Below are positions 34,377-44,152 of a DNA stretch of 51,402 nt, in pieces. Within the stretch, counting starts at the first letter, position 1. The number at the start of each line of letters is the position of its first letter. The notes below the pieces were generated by a model, which ran no database searches, was not told where the DNA came from, and saw nothing but the letters and a program-made list of their open reading frames with translations. A program made the translations under genes and the position numbers. This stretch comes from Paenibacillus sp. YN15 (GTDB taxonomy: Bacteria > Bacillota > Bacilli > Paenibacillales > NBRC-103111): positions 1 to 51,402 of the forward strand of contig NZ_QMFA01000049.1 of NCBI RefSeq assembly GCF_003285005.1, in the 5' to 3' direction.

Positions 34377-35993
34377 ATGCAACAAGCAGCGGACATTCCC
34401 GGCGAAGCCGTGGAAATCATCATTGTGGATGACAGGAAGGAAAATTTGTTCGCTATGGAAGCGGTGTTGGCTGATCCCGCCTACAGACTGACCTGCCTCA
34501 ATTCGGGAGAGGCATTGTTGGACTATATGCTGAATGCGGATGCAAGCCAGGTTGCGGTGATCCTGCTGGATATCCAGATGCCCGGTATGGACGGACTGGA
34601 AGCCGCCCGGTTTATCAAAAGCCGCAAATCCTTCCGCAATATCCCCATTCTGTTCGTAACGGCCCACAGCCAGACGGAATCCGGCATTACCAACAGCTAT
34701 TCCACCGGAGCCATCGATTATGTGCAGAAGCCCTTCAACCCGGATATACTCCGCTACAAAATCCGGGCATTGGTGAGGGTCCACCATTACCAGCAGGAGC
34801 TGGAGCGGGCCAACCGCAGACTGCGCCAGAAAACCCTGGAGCTGGAGAGAAACAACAGGATGCTGGCCGCAGCCGAGGAAAAGCTGAACCGGGTCAACCA
34901 GGAGCTGGAGCAAACCGTGGAAAAACGGACCGCCTCCCTGGTCCGGGCTTATCAGGAAATCCGGGAGTCCCACCTGCTGTTCCGCACCGTCTTTTCCACC
35001 AGCCCCTGCATGCTGGCCATCCGTTCCGTCGAGGATGAATTTTTGGACGTAAACGACGCCTGGCGGGAGCTGTCCGGCTACTCTCTGGAGGAGATGAACC
35101 GGATGCCCGAGCCTTATCTGGACATGAAGCTGCTGGAGCAGGAGAGCTTCACTGCCGACGAACAAGCCCTTTTTCACCGCAACGCCAAAATCCAGTTCCA
35201 GACCAAAACCGGCGCCGTCCGGTTCGGTTTGCTTTCCGAGCAGCCATTGCTTCTGGAAGGGGTGCCCAAGCTGCTGATCGTGATCATGGACATCACGGAA
35301 AAGGAGCATTGGGAAAGCCAGTCTGCCCGGCTGGAGCGGCTGCATCTCATCGGCGAAATGGCGGCGGCCATTGCCCATGAGGTCCGCAACCCCATGACCA
35401 CGGTCAGCGGCTTTCTCCAGCTGTACAAGCGGCAGCGGCGGGAGCTGACGGAGGAATCGGTGAACATGATGCTGGAGGAAATCAATCGGGCCAACAGCAT
35501 TATTACCGAGTTTCTCACCCTGGCCAAAAACAAATCCTCCGATTTGCAGCCGCGCAGCCTGAATGCCATTGTGGAGTCCATCTTCCCGCTGATCCAGGCG
35601 GAGGCGGTGATGAACAGCAAGCAGGCGTTGGCCGAGCTTAAGCCCATTCCCGCTCTTAGGCTGGATGAGAAGGAAATCCGCCAAATGATCCTGAACATGG
35701 CCTTAAACGGCCTGGACAGCATGGAGCCCGGCGGCACGCTGCGGATTGAAACCGCCATGGACGGGACATCCGTTCTCCTCACCATTGCCGACGAAGGCTG
35801 CGGAATGACGGAGGATGTGGTGCAGAAGCTGGGCACCCCCTTTTATACCACCAAGGACAGCGGCACCGGGCTGGGACTGGCCGTATGCTACAGCATCGCC
35901 TCCAGGCACAACGCCTCCATCCGGGTGGAAACCGGCAGCCAGGGCAGCAAATTCATCATTTCCTTCACTCCGCCGCAGCAGCAGCCGGAATAA
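34377..35993 (+). CDS. REC-PAS sensor histidine kinase
   Basis: A 538-residue cytosolic kinase with an unusual order. An N-terminal receiver (about 10-130) has phospho-acceptor Asp65 in ILLDIQMPGMDG and lysine in YVQKPF. A long coiled coil (about 135-205) precedes a PAS domain (about 208-315). HisKA carries His334 in IAHEVRNPMTTVSGFLQLY, followed by HATPase motifs NMALNGLDSM, DEGCGM and GTGLGLAVC. The HisKA segment resembles KinA/KinB-type sporulation kinases. The receiver could take phosphate from the upstream hybrid kinase, which would make a phosphorelay within this three-gene operon (inference). The SD is AAAGGGGAG. Confidence 0.92.
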   Translation: MQQAADIPGEAVEIIIVDDRKENLFAMEAVLADPAYRLTCLNSGEALLDYMLNADASQVAVILLDIQMPGMDGLEAARFIKSRKSFRNIPILFVTAHSQTESGITNSYSTGAIDYVQKPFNPDILRYKIRALVRVHHYQQELERANRRLRQKTLELERNNRMLAAAEEKLNRVNQELEQTVEKRTASLVRAYQEIRESHLLFRTVFSTSPCMLAIRSVEDEFLDVNDAWRELSGYSLEEMNRMPEPYLDMKLLEQESFTADEQALFHRNAKIQFQTKTGAVRFGLLSEQPLLLEGVPKLLIVIMDITEKEHWESQSARLERLHLIGEMAAAIAHEVRNPMTTVSGFLQLYKRQRRELTEESVNMMLEEINRANSIITEFLTLAKNKSSDLQPRSLNAIVESIFPLIQAEAVMNSKQALAELKPIPALRLDEKEIRQMILNMALNGLDSMEPGGTLRIETAMDGTSVLLTIADEGCGMTEDVVQKLGTPFYTTKDSGTGLGLAVCYSIASRHNASIRVETGSQGSKFIISFTPPQQQPE

Positions 35994-35996
35994 GTG

Positions 35997-36056
35997 AAAA
36001 AGCAGCCGCCCCCCTATCCGGCCTTCCGGCGCGGACAGGTATGGAACAAGCTGCTT
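35997..36056 (-). terminator. structured terminator of the calcium ATPase gene
   Basis: On the minus strand AAGCAGC pairs with GCTGCTT, with an inner CCGG/CCGG and CCTGTCC/GGATAGG helix, and ends in five T residues. It lies about 11 bp past the ATPase stop, between convergent genes. The plus strand lacks a U-run. Confidence 0.6.
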
Positions 36057-36066
36057 GCATGAGGAT

Positions 36067-38862
36067 TTATGCCGCTTTTTTGGCAGAGGCGGCTCCGCCT
36101 TGAATAAGGGGCGGACGTTTTTTCTTGGTGCCGCTGACCACACTGCCGATGCCGAAGAAGAAGGTGGGAATGCCTGCGGCCACCAGAGCCAGAATCCATT
36201 CCTTCAGCCCCAGATCCACGGTTTTGAAAATGGGCTGCAAAGCATCGATATACATAACCGCCAGCATCAGTGCAAGAGAGGACAGCACCGCCAGCACCAG
36301 CGCTTTATTCTGGAAGAGATTCCGGTGGAAGATGGAGCGGGAGCTGCGGCAATCGAACACATGAATCAGCTGAGCCGCCACCAAGGTGGCGAAGGCCACG
36401 GTTTGGGCCTTCATCAAGGTTTCCGCATCCCCGTCAGGGCCGGTTTGCAGGGTGAGCCAGAAGGCGCCCAAGGTGCAAACGCCGATGACAATCCCGCGGC
36501 TGATAATCTTCCAGCCCAGCCGGCGGGCGAAGATGTTCTCCTTGGCCGCTCTTGGCTTGTGCTGCATCAGGTCCTTTTCCGCCTGATCCACACCCAGCGC
36601 CATCGCCGGCAAGCCGTCTGTCACCAGATTGACCCAGAGAATCTGAATCGGCACCAAGGGCAGCGGCATGCCCATCATCATCGCCAGGAACATGGTGAGA
36701 ATTTCCCCTACATTGGATGCCAGCAGGTAGCGGATGAACTTCCGGATATTCTCGTAAATCCCCCGGCCTTCCTCAATCGCCGCCACGATGGTGGCAAAAT
36801 TGTCGTCGCTTAGAATCAGCGCCGACGCTTCCTTGGACACGTCCGTTCCATTTATCCCCATGGAAATCCCGATATCCGCCGCCTTGATGGCCGGGGCATC
36901 GTTGACTCCGTCGCCTGTCATGGCTACCACATGGCCCTGCTTCTGCAGCGCCTTGACAATCCGCAGCTTATGCTCCGGGGATACCCGGGCGTAGACGTAG
37001 ATGTCCTCCACCCGCTTTTCCAGCTGCTCATCGCTCATGGCGGCCAGCTGCGTGCCGTTCAGCACCAGCCCGTTCTGGGGCAGCATCCCCAACTGGCGGG
37101 CAATGGCCTCTGCCGTTGTCTGATGGTCACCGGTAATCATCACCGTCTTGATGCCCGCCTTGCGGCAGGTGGAGATGGCTTCTCTGACCTCGCGCCGGGG
37201 GGGATCGATCATGCCGCTTAAGCCGATAAACACCAGATTGCTTTCCGCCCCGTCGCTGTCCTCGCAGCGTTCAGAGGGTTTCACTTCCTTATAGGCAAAG
37301 CCCAATACCCGCAGGGCCGATTTGGCCATGCCCTCGTTGGCGGCCATTACCTTTTGGCGGAGGGTTCCGGTGAAGGGAATCACCTTATCCTCCCAGAGAA
37401 TATACGCGCACTTGTCCAACAGCACATCCGGGGCGCCTTTGGCAAAAACCAGTCTGCCGCCCTGATGCTCCAGCAGCACGGACATGCGCTTGCGTTCGGA
37501 GTCAAAGGGGAATTCCATCACCCGCCGGTAGAGCCCTTCCAGGGAGGCCGGGGACAGCCCCGCTTTGGAGGCAAGCACCACCAGCGCCCCTTCCGTGGGA
37601 TCGCCGGATATGCGCCATTCCCCTTCCTCGCTGGCCCCCTTCTCCTTTTTGCCTTTGACGGGAGTCGGCGTCTCCTGGATCAGCTTGGCGTTATTGCATA
37701 GAGCCGCAGATTGCAGCAGCCGGCGCAGCATCTGGTCCTTGCGCACGTCGGCGGGTTTGCCCTCCCAGCGGATTTCCCCACGCGGGATGTAACCCTCTCC
37801 GCTGACCTCCATCAGCTTGCCGCCCAGCCACAGATGGGTGACGGTCATTTTATTCTGGGTGAGGGTGCCCGTTTTGTCGGAGCAGATGACGGAGGCACAG
37901 CCCAGGGTTTCCACGGAGGGCAGCTTGCGGACGATGGCCTTGCGCTTGATCATCCGCTGTACGCCCAAAGCCAGGGCGATGGTGACAATGGCGGGAAGCC
38001 CCTCGGGAATGGCGGCTACCGCCAGCGATACCCCTGCCAGGAACATGGCGTAAGCCGGCTGGCCGTGGAGGATGCCCGCGATGACTACCAGAACGGTGAG
38101 GGCCAGCGCCACAACGATCAGAAGCTTGCCCAGCTGCTCCAAACGGTGCTGCAGTGGCGTTTCCATTTCCTCGGTGCTTTCGATGAGGCCGGCGATTTTG
38201 CCCATTTCCGTATCCATGCCGGTCCGGATTACGACGGCTGTGGCCGTGCCCATGGTGATCAATGTGCCCATGAAGCCCAGATTGCGCTGGTCGCCAAGGG
38301 GCACATCCGGGTGGTTCAGCGCCTCGGTGGCTTTGCGGACAGGAACGGATTCCCCGGTCAGGGCGGACTCCTCCACGTAGATGTTATTGGCGGTCAGCCA
38401 GCGGATATCGGCGGGAACGCGGTCCCCTGCCTCCAGGAGAATGATATCTCCGGGCACCAGATCCTTGGCGAGAATCTGCTCTATGGAGCCGCCTCGCAGC
38501 ACCTTGGCGTGGGGGGCCGACAGCTCCTTCAGCGCCCGCAGGGACCGTTCCGCCCGGAATTCCTGGATAAAGCCCAGGATGCCGTTCATGATGATGATGG
38601 CAATGATGGTGATGGCGTCCAGATATTCTCCCAGCATGCCCGAAATCAGAGTGGCGCCCATCAGAACCAGCACCATAAAATCCTTGAATTGGTTTAAAAA
38701 CAACGTCACTGGCGAAACTGTCTTCCCCTCCGACAGTTCGTTAGCCCCGCGCTCTTCCAGCCTCAATTGCGCTTCCTTGGCGGTCAGTCCTTCGGCCGGA
38801 TGGGTATTCAGCGCCTGCAGCGTCTCTTCCGCTGACAACTGATGCCAGGTCCTCTCACTCAT
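36067..38862 (-). CDS. yloB: calcium-transporting P-type ATPase
   Basis: A 931-residue P2A-type ATPase pumping Ca2+ out of the cytosol. The cation-transporter N-terminal domain starts at about 5-75. The actuator domain holds LTGESVPV. The M4 ion-binding motif is [11 protein letters not shown]. The phosphorylation site is [16 protein letters not shown] with Asp near residue 328. The nucleotide-binding domain contains [10 protein letters not shown] and FAKGAPD, and the hinge is [18 protein letters not shown]. The C-terminal six helices contain [13 protein letters not shown]. Length fits SERCA-like bacterial pumps (about 890). B. subtilis YloB lies next to yloA and yloC; here it is separated from both by inserted genes. 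SD AAGGAGG. Confidence 0.95.
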   Translation of the reverse strand: MSERTWHQLSAEETLQALNTHPAEGLTAKEAQLRLEERGANELSEGKTVSPVTLFLNQFKDFMVLVLMGATLISGMLGEYLDAITIIAIIIMNGILGFIQEFRAERSLRALKELSAPHAKVLRGGSIEQILAKDLVPGDIILLEAGDRVPADIRWLTANNIYVEESALTGESVPVRKATEALNHPDVPLGDQRNLGFMGTLITMGTATAVVIRTGMDTEMGKIAGLIESTEEMETPLQHRLEQLGKLLIVVALALTVLVVIAGILHGQPAYAMFLAGVSLAVAAIPEGLPAIVTIALALGVQRMIKRKAIVRKLPSVETLGCASVICSDKTGTLTQNKMTVTHLWLGGKLMEVSGEGYIPRGEIRWEGKPADVRKDQMLRRLLQSAALCNNAKLIQETPTPVKGKKEKGASEEGEWRISGDPTEGALVVLASKAGLSPASLEGLYRRVMEFPFDSERKRMSVLLEHQGGRLVFAKGAPDVLLDKCAYILWEDKVIPFTGTLRQKVMAANEGMAKSALRVLGFAYKEVKPSERCEDSDGAESNLVFIGLSGMIDPPRREVREAISTCRKAGIKTVMITGDHQTTAEAIARQLGMLPQNGLVLNGTQLAAMSDEQLEKRVEDIYVYARVSPEHKLRIVKALQKQGHVVAMTGDGVNDAPAIKAADIGISMGINGTDVSKEASALILSDDNFATIVAAIEEGRGIYENIRKFIRYLLASNVGEILTMFLAMMMGMPLPLVPIQILWVNLVTDGLPAMALGVDQAEKDLMQHKPRAAKENIFARRLGWKIISRGIVIGVCTLGAFWLTLQTGPDGDAETLMKAQTVAFATLVAAQLIHVFDCRSSRSIFHRNLFQNKALVLAVLSSLALMLAVMYIDALQPIFKTVDLGLKEWILALVAAGIPTFFFGIGSVVSGTKKKRPPLIQGGAASAKKAA

Positions 38863-39028
38863 GTGTGCAGTTCCTCCTTGTCCCGTCTCATTGCTTAAAT
38901 TTATTCAGACAAGCAGCAAATTAGCACAGCTGCTCGGAAATAACCGGGCCAAGCCGCAGGCCGACATTTCATCCATCTTCGCTGCCGCGTATAGCGGCGG
39001 CCTGGATGGCTAATGTCCTCCCCGCTCC
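38863..39028. other. intergenic region with a stem-loop
   Basis: A hairpin at about 38970-39010 pairs CATCCAT with ATGGATG-like sequence and GCTGCCGC with GCGGCGGC around a GTATA loop. It may end the FAD oxidoreductase transcript on the minus strand, but no U-run follows. Confidence 0.4.
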
Positions 39029-41311
39029 TTAGGAGTCATACACCCGAATCTCGCTAACCATCGCGGAGTCGGCGCCATTGGTGGCATGGACGACGAGCCT
39101 CAGCTTGGATGCCGACACCGGAGCGGGCAGCTTCACCTTGCACAACGTTTGGTAATTATCCTGCACACGCGCCAACGGTTGCCACTGGCCATCCGCCCAG
39201 GCTTCCAGGGAAAAGTCGCTGACGCATTCGGGATTGCGGTGAAACGGCGGATAGAAGCGGTAATCCCGCAGCATCAGATTGGCAAAGGTAATCTGCACGC
39301 AGCCGATGGGAACGGCCGCCGCCCAGGACAGCTCCAGCCACTGGGGCAGCTCTTTCCCCGGCTCGGAACGCCACATATTCAGACTGCGGTAAGGGCGCGT
39401 CACTCCGCTGACAATGCCGGCGGCCGGATAAGCATGTTGGGCGGGCTCCACTGCAAAAGCCAGCGTCCTGCCCGAGCCAAGCCGCATCATCCCGCCGCCG
39501 CCCGTATCGTAAGCCGCAGGCATTCCTGGAGCTGTATCCGCAGCCCTGTGCCAGGCCAGCCCGGGATGCGGCCCAAGCTCCAGGCGGACATAGCCGCAGC
39601 CCTGCAGAGACTTGCCGGACAAGGACGGCTCCACCTGCCAGCGCAGCCATTGCTTCTCGCCCGGCGGTACTCTCAGCCTGGTCCGGGCCAATTCGCCCAT
39701 GCCCTCCTTGCGGTAATCCCAGATATGCTCTACAACAACCAGCGCCGCTTCAAGCCATTGGGTCTCAGCCGTCAGATTGCTGACATAGACACTGACCGCC
39801 TCCAGGCCCTCAGGGCCTGTGGCAATCCATTGTCCCCGCCGCTGCTCCAGCTTATCCTCCTGAAGCCCGCTGGCCAGCTCCTCATCGCCGGCGGGCCCGG
39901 CTTGCTCCAGACGGCCCTCGCTGCTGGAAGCAACGGCCGCCTGTCTGGCAAGGTCGGCATCGTCGCTATTCACCGTATGGAGCAGAAAACAGCCGTCCCG
40001 CAAAAGCTGCTGCTTGAGTCCATCCACTCCCCTTTCCGCGAATACGGACAGCTCCGCGCCCTGCCGACAGGCCATAGCCGCCGCCGTTCCCGCCGCTTGT
40101 CCCAGCAAGGCCGTTGTCCCCATAACCCGGGTGCTGCCAAGGGCCGCGTGGGTCACGCTGATATTGCGCCCGGCCAGCATAAGGTTGGGCACATCCTTGG
40201 CCAGCAGGCAGCGCAGCGGTATGCCGTATGGGCCCACATAGCTTTTTTTCATATATTCCGATTGACGCCCTTCCACCGAGGCCTGCTCGCTGTACTCCGC
40301 CAGCAATCCGCCGGGCCGGTGCAAATCCACATACCAGCCGCCGAAGGCCACCTCGTCCGCAAACACGGTCTGCTGCAGCAAATCAAGCTCTGTCAGCATA
40401 TATTTGCCCATGATTCTTCGGCTCTCCCGTTTCCCGGGCACCTGACCAATCCAGTCCAAGGCGTAATTCTCCGTTTTTTTCTTCATCCTGGGGTCCTTGT
40501 TCTTCATAAAATCCCAAATGCCCAATACATGCCGGGTCAGCTCATGCCGCAGGGTTTCGTGATCGCTGATGGTATTCCAGGGAACCCCCAGCTCGATCCA
40601 CCAATATCCGCCCTGGGGATTATAGGGAATACGGCCGCCTTTATAAAACACATCGGGATCATCGTAGGAGAACGCCCAGGCAGGAGCCTTGAAGGGAACC
40701 GGCCTCCCGACATCCTTGGCGCGAAAAAGAATCGAGCTTCCCATCACATCGTCGCCGGCTGCCTCTGGAGCATGAGGCTCGCCGAATTCCTCCCGGGCCT
40801 CCGATCCCATGCGCCATTGGCATCCTGCCAGATGGGCGACAATTCCGTCACCGGTGCAATCGATGACTGTCCTTGCTTGCAGGACAAGCTCGGTTTCCCC
40901 ATTGGCAATCCGGGCCTTCACTGCCTTGATGGCGCCCTTGTCATCCTGTTCGACAGCATAGACGGATGTGTTCAGATAAAAGACCAGCTGGGGAGTGCCC
41001 GCAACCTTGTCATAAAGCACCATGTCCCATACGCTGTTGGTCCGTCCGCACTCATGGCAGGATTCATGGTTCAGCGCCCGCTCCTCAATGAGCAATTCGG
41101 AGATGATTCCCGTTTCCCGGGCAAAGGCATGATAATTGGCCGCGCCCTGGGTATACACTCTGATTTCCGATGAGCTGTTGCCCCCGAATACAGGGCGGTC
41201 CTGCACAATACAGGTGCTTGCTCCGGTTCTTGCCGCTGCAATAGCCGCGCATACGCCGGCCAGACCGCCTCCGCAAACAAGCACTTCATAACTTTCTGTC
41301 AACTGCTTCAT
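39029..41311 (-). CDS. FAD-dependent oxidoreductase with C-terminal discoidin-like region
   Basis: A 760-residue protein. Residues 1-430 are an FAD-dependent oxidoreductase of the family common in polysaccharide-degradation loci: VCGGGLAGVCAAIAAARTG binds FAD, followed by FGGNSSSEIRV, a CHECGR cysteine pair near residue 86, VIDCTGDGIVAHLAGC and GRNISVTHAALGSTRVMGT. The C-terminal third ends in a beta-rich discoidin (F5/8C)-like stretch (about 610-760; LEAWADGQWQPLARVQDNYQT, SKLRLVVHATNG). No signal peptide is seen, so it should be cytosolic. The substrate, possibly a sugar or uronic acid derivative, is unknown. It is divergent from an AraC regulator that probably controls it. The SD is GAAGGAGAG. 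Confidence 0.8.
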   Translation of the reverse strand: MKQLTESYEVLVCGGGLAGVCAAIAAARTGASTCIVQDRPVFGGNSSSEIRVYTQGAANYHAFARETGIISELLIEERALNHESCHECGRTNSVWDMVLYDKVAGTPQLVFYLNTSVYAVEQDDKGAIKAVKARIANGETELVLQARTVIDCTGDGIVAHLAGCQWRMGSEAREEFGEPHAPEAAGDDVMGSSILFRAKDVGRPVPFKAPAWAFSYDDPDVFYKGGRIPYNPQGGYWWIELGVPWNTISDHETLRHELTRHVLGIWDFMKNKDPRMKKKTENYALDWIGQVPGKRESRRIMGKYMLTELDLLQQTVFADEVAFGGWYVDLHRPGGLLAEYSEQASVEGRQSEYMKKSYVGPYGIPLRCLLAKDVPNLMLAGRNISVTHAALGSTRVMGTTALLGQAAGTAAAMACRQGAELSVFAERGVDGLKQQLLRDGCFLLHTVNSDDADLARQAAVASSSEGRLEQAGPAGDEELASGLQEDKLEQRRGQWIATGPEGLEAVSVYVSNLTAETQWLEAALVVVEHIWDYRKEGMGELARTRLRVPPGEKQWLRWQVEPSLSGKSLQGCGYVRLELGPHPGLAWHRAADTAPGMPAAYDTGGGGMMRLGSGRTLAFAVEPAQHAYPAAGIVSGVTRPYRSLNMWRSEPGKELPQWLELSWAAAVPIGCVQITFANLMLRDYRFYPPFHRNPECVSDFSLEAWADGQWQPLARVQDNYQTLCKVKLPAPVSASKLRLVVHATNGADSAMVSEIRVYDS

Positions 41312-41349
41312 GACATTCTCTCCTTCGGTATGTTGCTATTTGCCAAGCA

Positions 41350-41374
41350 TTCATTTATCTTCATAGTAAATGAA
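41350..41374. promoter_or_regulatory. dyad in the divergent araC/FAD promoter region
   Basis: TTCATTTA (41350-41357) and TAAATGAA (41367-41374) form a perfect 8-bp inverted repeat with a 9-bp spacer in the 134-bp gap between the divergent genes. It is a candidate operator for the AraC-type regulator or another dimeric factor. Confidence 0.45.
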
Positions 41375-41445
41375 CGTTTTCCCCTTTACCATGCAGGCTT
41401 TTATCAACATACATATACTTTTGTTCACCGAAGGAGGTTGTTCCG

Positions 41446-42249
41446 ATGGAGTTTTCCATGGAGGCCTGGGACTATGCGCCCAAGATTAGCCGCTACCACT
41501 ATTTTCTGAACAAGCCCCAGTTTGAAATGCCTGTCAATAAGCAGAAGGAATGGACCATCTTCATTATTGAACAAGGGGAGTGCGCATACCGTATCGGTGA
41601 ATCCCAAGGGATGGCCGGGCCCGGTTCATTTCTCCTTTGCCCGCCGCATGAATCCTTCCATCGTTCCGCCGAACATGCTATAACCTTTCACTTTCTTGTA
41701 TTCGATTGGCTGAATCAGTCCGGCGAGCACCTGCCGCCCCGCCTCTACCCCAAAGAAACCAAATGGCTTGTCCGCAACACCTCACGCCTGCATTCCACCC
41801 TTGCGCTCATGCGGGAGCCGCCCGCTATCACCGGGGAGCTGCTTGTCCGCTGGCGGAGCCACCTGTTTCTTGATTTGCTGCGGCTGCACTGGACCGAGCA
41901 GGCCGCTCCCGGCTTGGTTGCGTCCCATGATCCTCTGATGGATCAGGCGCGCCAGATAATCGAAGACACCTATGCGGAGCCATGCCGGGTCAAGGAGCTT
42001 GCCTCCTCTCTGGGGCTTAGCCATGTGCAATTTGCCCGGCGGTTTCAGCGCGCCTATGGGCTGAATCCGTCTGAATATATCAAAAGGCTCCAGCTGCAGC
42101 GGGCATGCCGCCTGCTTACCCACACCCCGCTCACGCTGGAGGAAATCGCCCGGCAATCCGGCTTCAGCAACGGCTTTTATTTAAGCCGGGTGTTCTCCGG
42201 GAGGATGCACAAGAGTCCCAGCCAGTACCGGGAGGAGCATCGGGTATAG
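41446..42249 (+). CDS. AraC-family transcriptional regulator
   Basis: A 267-residue regulator. The N-terminal half (about 1-150) is a cupin-like ligand-binding domain (GECAYRIGESQGMAGPGSFLLCPPHE) of the kind that binds sugars. The C-terminal AraC DNA-binding domain (about 165-262) has two helix-turn-helix motifs: VKELASSLGLSHVQFARRFQRAYGLNPSEYIKRLQ and LEEIARQSGFSNGFYLSRVFSGRMHKSPSQYR. GGAGG lies 8 nt before the ATG. Being divergent from the FAD oxidoreductase, it is likely its activator. The giant pectinase gene about 9 kb away could be another target, but nothing in the sequence proves it. Confidence 0.9.
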   Translation: MEFSMEAWDYAPKISRYHYFLNKPQFEMPVNKQKEWTIFIIEQGECAYRIGESQGMAGPGSFLLCPPHESFHRSAEHAITFHFLVFDWLNQSGEHLPPRLYPKETKWLVRNTSRLHSTLALMREPPAITGELLVRWRSHLFLDLLRLHWTEQAAPGLVASHDPLMDQARQIIEDTYAEPCRVKELASSLGLSHVQFARRFQRAYGLNPSEYIKRLQLQRACRLLTHTPLTLEEIARQSGFSNGFYLSRVFSGRMHKSPSQYREEHRV

Positions 42250-42313
42250 CCCTCCTTCTTTTCCCCCATAACGCTGTTCCCGGCGGAAAAAATGATTAAA
42301 ACTGCATTTCCGC

Positions 42314-42342
42314 TTAAGTTTTGTTCGAGAATATGGCAATAT
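42314..42342 (+). promoter_or_regulatory. candidate promoter of rqcH
   Basis: TTAAGT (42314-42319) and CAATAT (42337-42342) are spaced 17 bp apart, with TGG just before the -10, 44 bp upstream of the rqcH start. The match to consensus is moderate. Confidence 0.35.
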
Positions 42343-42385
42343 AGAAGGTGCATCTTCTTGAATTAAAGGAAATGGAGTTGTCATC

Positions 42386-44134
42386 ATGTCATTAGACGGA
42401 CTGGTCGTCCATGCCCTTGTCCAGGAGCTTCAAGCCTGTGTGGGCGGACGCATTAACAAAATACACCAACCCTCGGATCATGATATTGTGATCCAGATGC
42501 GCGCCCAGGGGGCCAACCGGAAGCTGCTGCTCTCCGCCAACCCCACCTATCCCCGGGCCCATTTTACCGAGCAGAATTTTATGAATCCCTTTGAAGCGCC
42601 CATGTTCTGCATGCTGCTGCGCAAGCATTGCGAAAGCGCCGTGATCGAGGCGGTGGAGCAGGTGGGCATGGAGCGGATCATCCGCATCCGCACCCGGCAG
42701 CTGGATGAGCTGGGGGATGTGAGCGTGAAGCTCCTGGTGATGGAGCTGATGGGGCGGCACAGCAATCTGATTCTGATGGACCCGGATACGGGTCTGATCC
42801 TGGACGGCATTCATCATGTTACGCCATCCATCAGCAGCTACCGGATTGTAATGCCCGGAGCCGCCTATGTATCGCCTCCGGACCAGGGCAAGGCGAATCC
42901 CCTCTTCACCGACCGGGAGAGCTTCCGGGCCGCCGTGGGCACAGAGCCGGACAGCCAGACCGGACGCGGCGCAGAGGAGGCGCTGGTGGGTGCGTACAGC
43001 GGCATTTCACCTTTGGCCGCAAGGGAAATCGCCCATCGCAGCTTTCTCCTGCGGGGCAGCAACGGCGAGGCCGATGCCCTGTGGGAGGTTTTCAGCCAAG
43101 TGATGGAGGAGGTCAAATCCGGCCGCTTTTCACCCAATCAGGTGACGGATGCCAAGGGACGTTCCTTCTTTTCGGTGATTACTCTCACTCATGTGGAGGG
43201 GGAACGGCGGGCCGCGGCTTCCATCAGCGAGCTGCTGGAATGGTTCTACGGCGACAAAGCGGAGCGGGATACCGTCAAACAGCGGACGGCGGATCTGCTG
43301 AAGTTCCTGCAGAATGAGCGGAACAAGAACATCAAGAAGCTGGAGAAGCTTGGGGAAACTCTGGAGGAGGCCAAAAACGCCGACCGCTTCCGGATTCAAG
43401 GGGAGCTGGTAACGGCTCATCTGCATCTGGTCAAAAAAGGGGACAAGTCGGTTGAGGTCATCAACTATTACGAGGAAGACCAGCCTTCATTGACGATTCC
43501 CCTGGACCCGCTTCTGTCCCCGTCGGAGAATGCGCAGCGCTTGTACCGCCGCTACACCAAAATGAAAAACAGCCTGGCGGTAGTCGGCGAGCAGATGGAG
43601 GGCGCGCGGCAGGAAATCATCTATCTGGATTCCCTGCTCCAGCAGTTGGACAATGCGGCCATGCAGGATGTGGCGGAAATCCGGGAGGAGCTGGTGGAGC
43701 AGGGCTACCTGCGGGACCGGAACAAAAAGACCCGGAAGAAAAAGAAGAATGACAAACCTGTTATCGCCTGCTTCCGATCCAGCGAGGGCATCCCGCTTTA
43801 TGTGGGAAAAAACAATACCCAGAACGAGTATCTGACCAACCGGCTGGCCCATCCCTCCGACACCTGGCTGCACACCAAGGATATGCCGGGCTCCCACGTG
43901 GTAATCCGGGCGGCAGCCTTCGGCGATGCGACGCTTCATGAGGCGTCCCAACTGGCGGCCTATTACAGCCAGGGCAAATCCTCCAGCCTGGTGCCGGTGG
44001 ATTACACCCTGATCCGCCATGTGCGCAAGCCCAACGGGGCAAAACCCGGCTTCGTCATTTACGACCACCAGAAAACACTGTTTGTCACGCCGGATGAGGA
44101 GCTGGTCAAGTCCCTTCCCCCGTGGAAGGGCTGA
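42386..44134 (+). CDS. rqcH: ribosome quality control protein RqcH (NFACT family)
   Basis: A 582-residue NFACT protein that binds stalled 50S-peptidyl-tRNA complexes and directs poly-alanine tailing for degradation. The NFACT-N domain (about 1-200) contains VGGRINKIHQPSDHDIVIQMR and LLVMELMGRHSNLILMD. A coiled-coil middle (about 300-440) is followed by a Lys-rich stretch and the C-terminal NFACT-R domain (about 465-575) with YVGKNNTQNEYLT and DTWLHTKDMPGSHVVIR. It was earlier annotated as a fibronectin-binding protein (FbpA/YloA). The GGAAATGGAG region precedes the ATG. It corresponds to B. subtilis yloA, normally next to yloB. Confidence 0.95.
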   Translation: MSLDGLVVHALVQELQACVGGRINKIHQPSDHDIVIQMRAQGANRKLLLSANPTYPRAHFTEQNFMNPFEAPMFCMLLRKHCESAVIEAVEQVGMERIIRIRTRQLDELGDVSVKLLVMELMGRHSNLILMDPDTGLILDGIHHVTPSISSYRIVMPGAAYVSPPDQGKANPLFTDRESFRAAVGTEPDSQTGRGAEEALVGAYSGISPLAAREIAHRSFLLRGSNGEADALWEVFSQVMEEVKSGRFSPNQVTDAKGRSFFSVITLTHVEGERRAAASISELLEWFYGDKAERDTVKQRTADLLKFLQNERNKNIKKLEKLGETLEEAKNADRFRIQGELVTAHLHLVKKGDKSVEVINYYEEDQPSLTIPLDPLLSPSENAQRLYRRYTKMKNSLAVVGEQMEGARQEIIYLDSLLQQLDNAAMQDVAEIREELVEQGYLRDRNKKTRKKKKNDKPVIACFRSSEGIPLYVGKNNTQNEYLTNRLAHPSDTWLHTKDMPGSHVVIRAAAFGDATLHEASQLAAYYSQGKSSSLVPVDYTLIRHVRKPNGAKPGFVIYDHQKTLFVTPDEELVKSLPPWKG

Positions 44135-44152
44135 CGCAATCCGGCGACAACC

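Noticed and set aside
33432-35684. 750-codon minus-strand frame opposite the CheR and kinase genes
   Set aside because: Antisense to three clear domain proteins; shows no family motifs and no SD. Long antisense frames are expected at this GC content.
39086-41173. 695-codon plus-strand frame opposite the FAD oxidoreductase
   Set aside because: Shadow frame with atypical composition; the minus-strand FAD-binding motifs are unambiguous.
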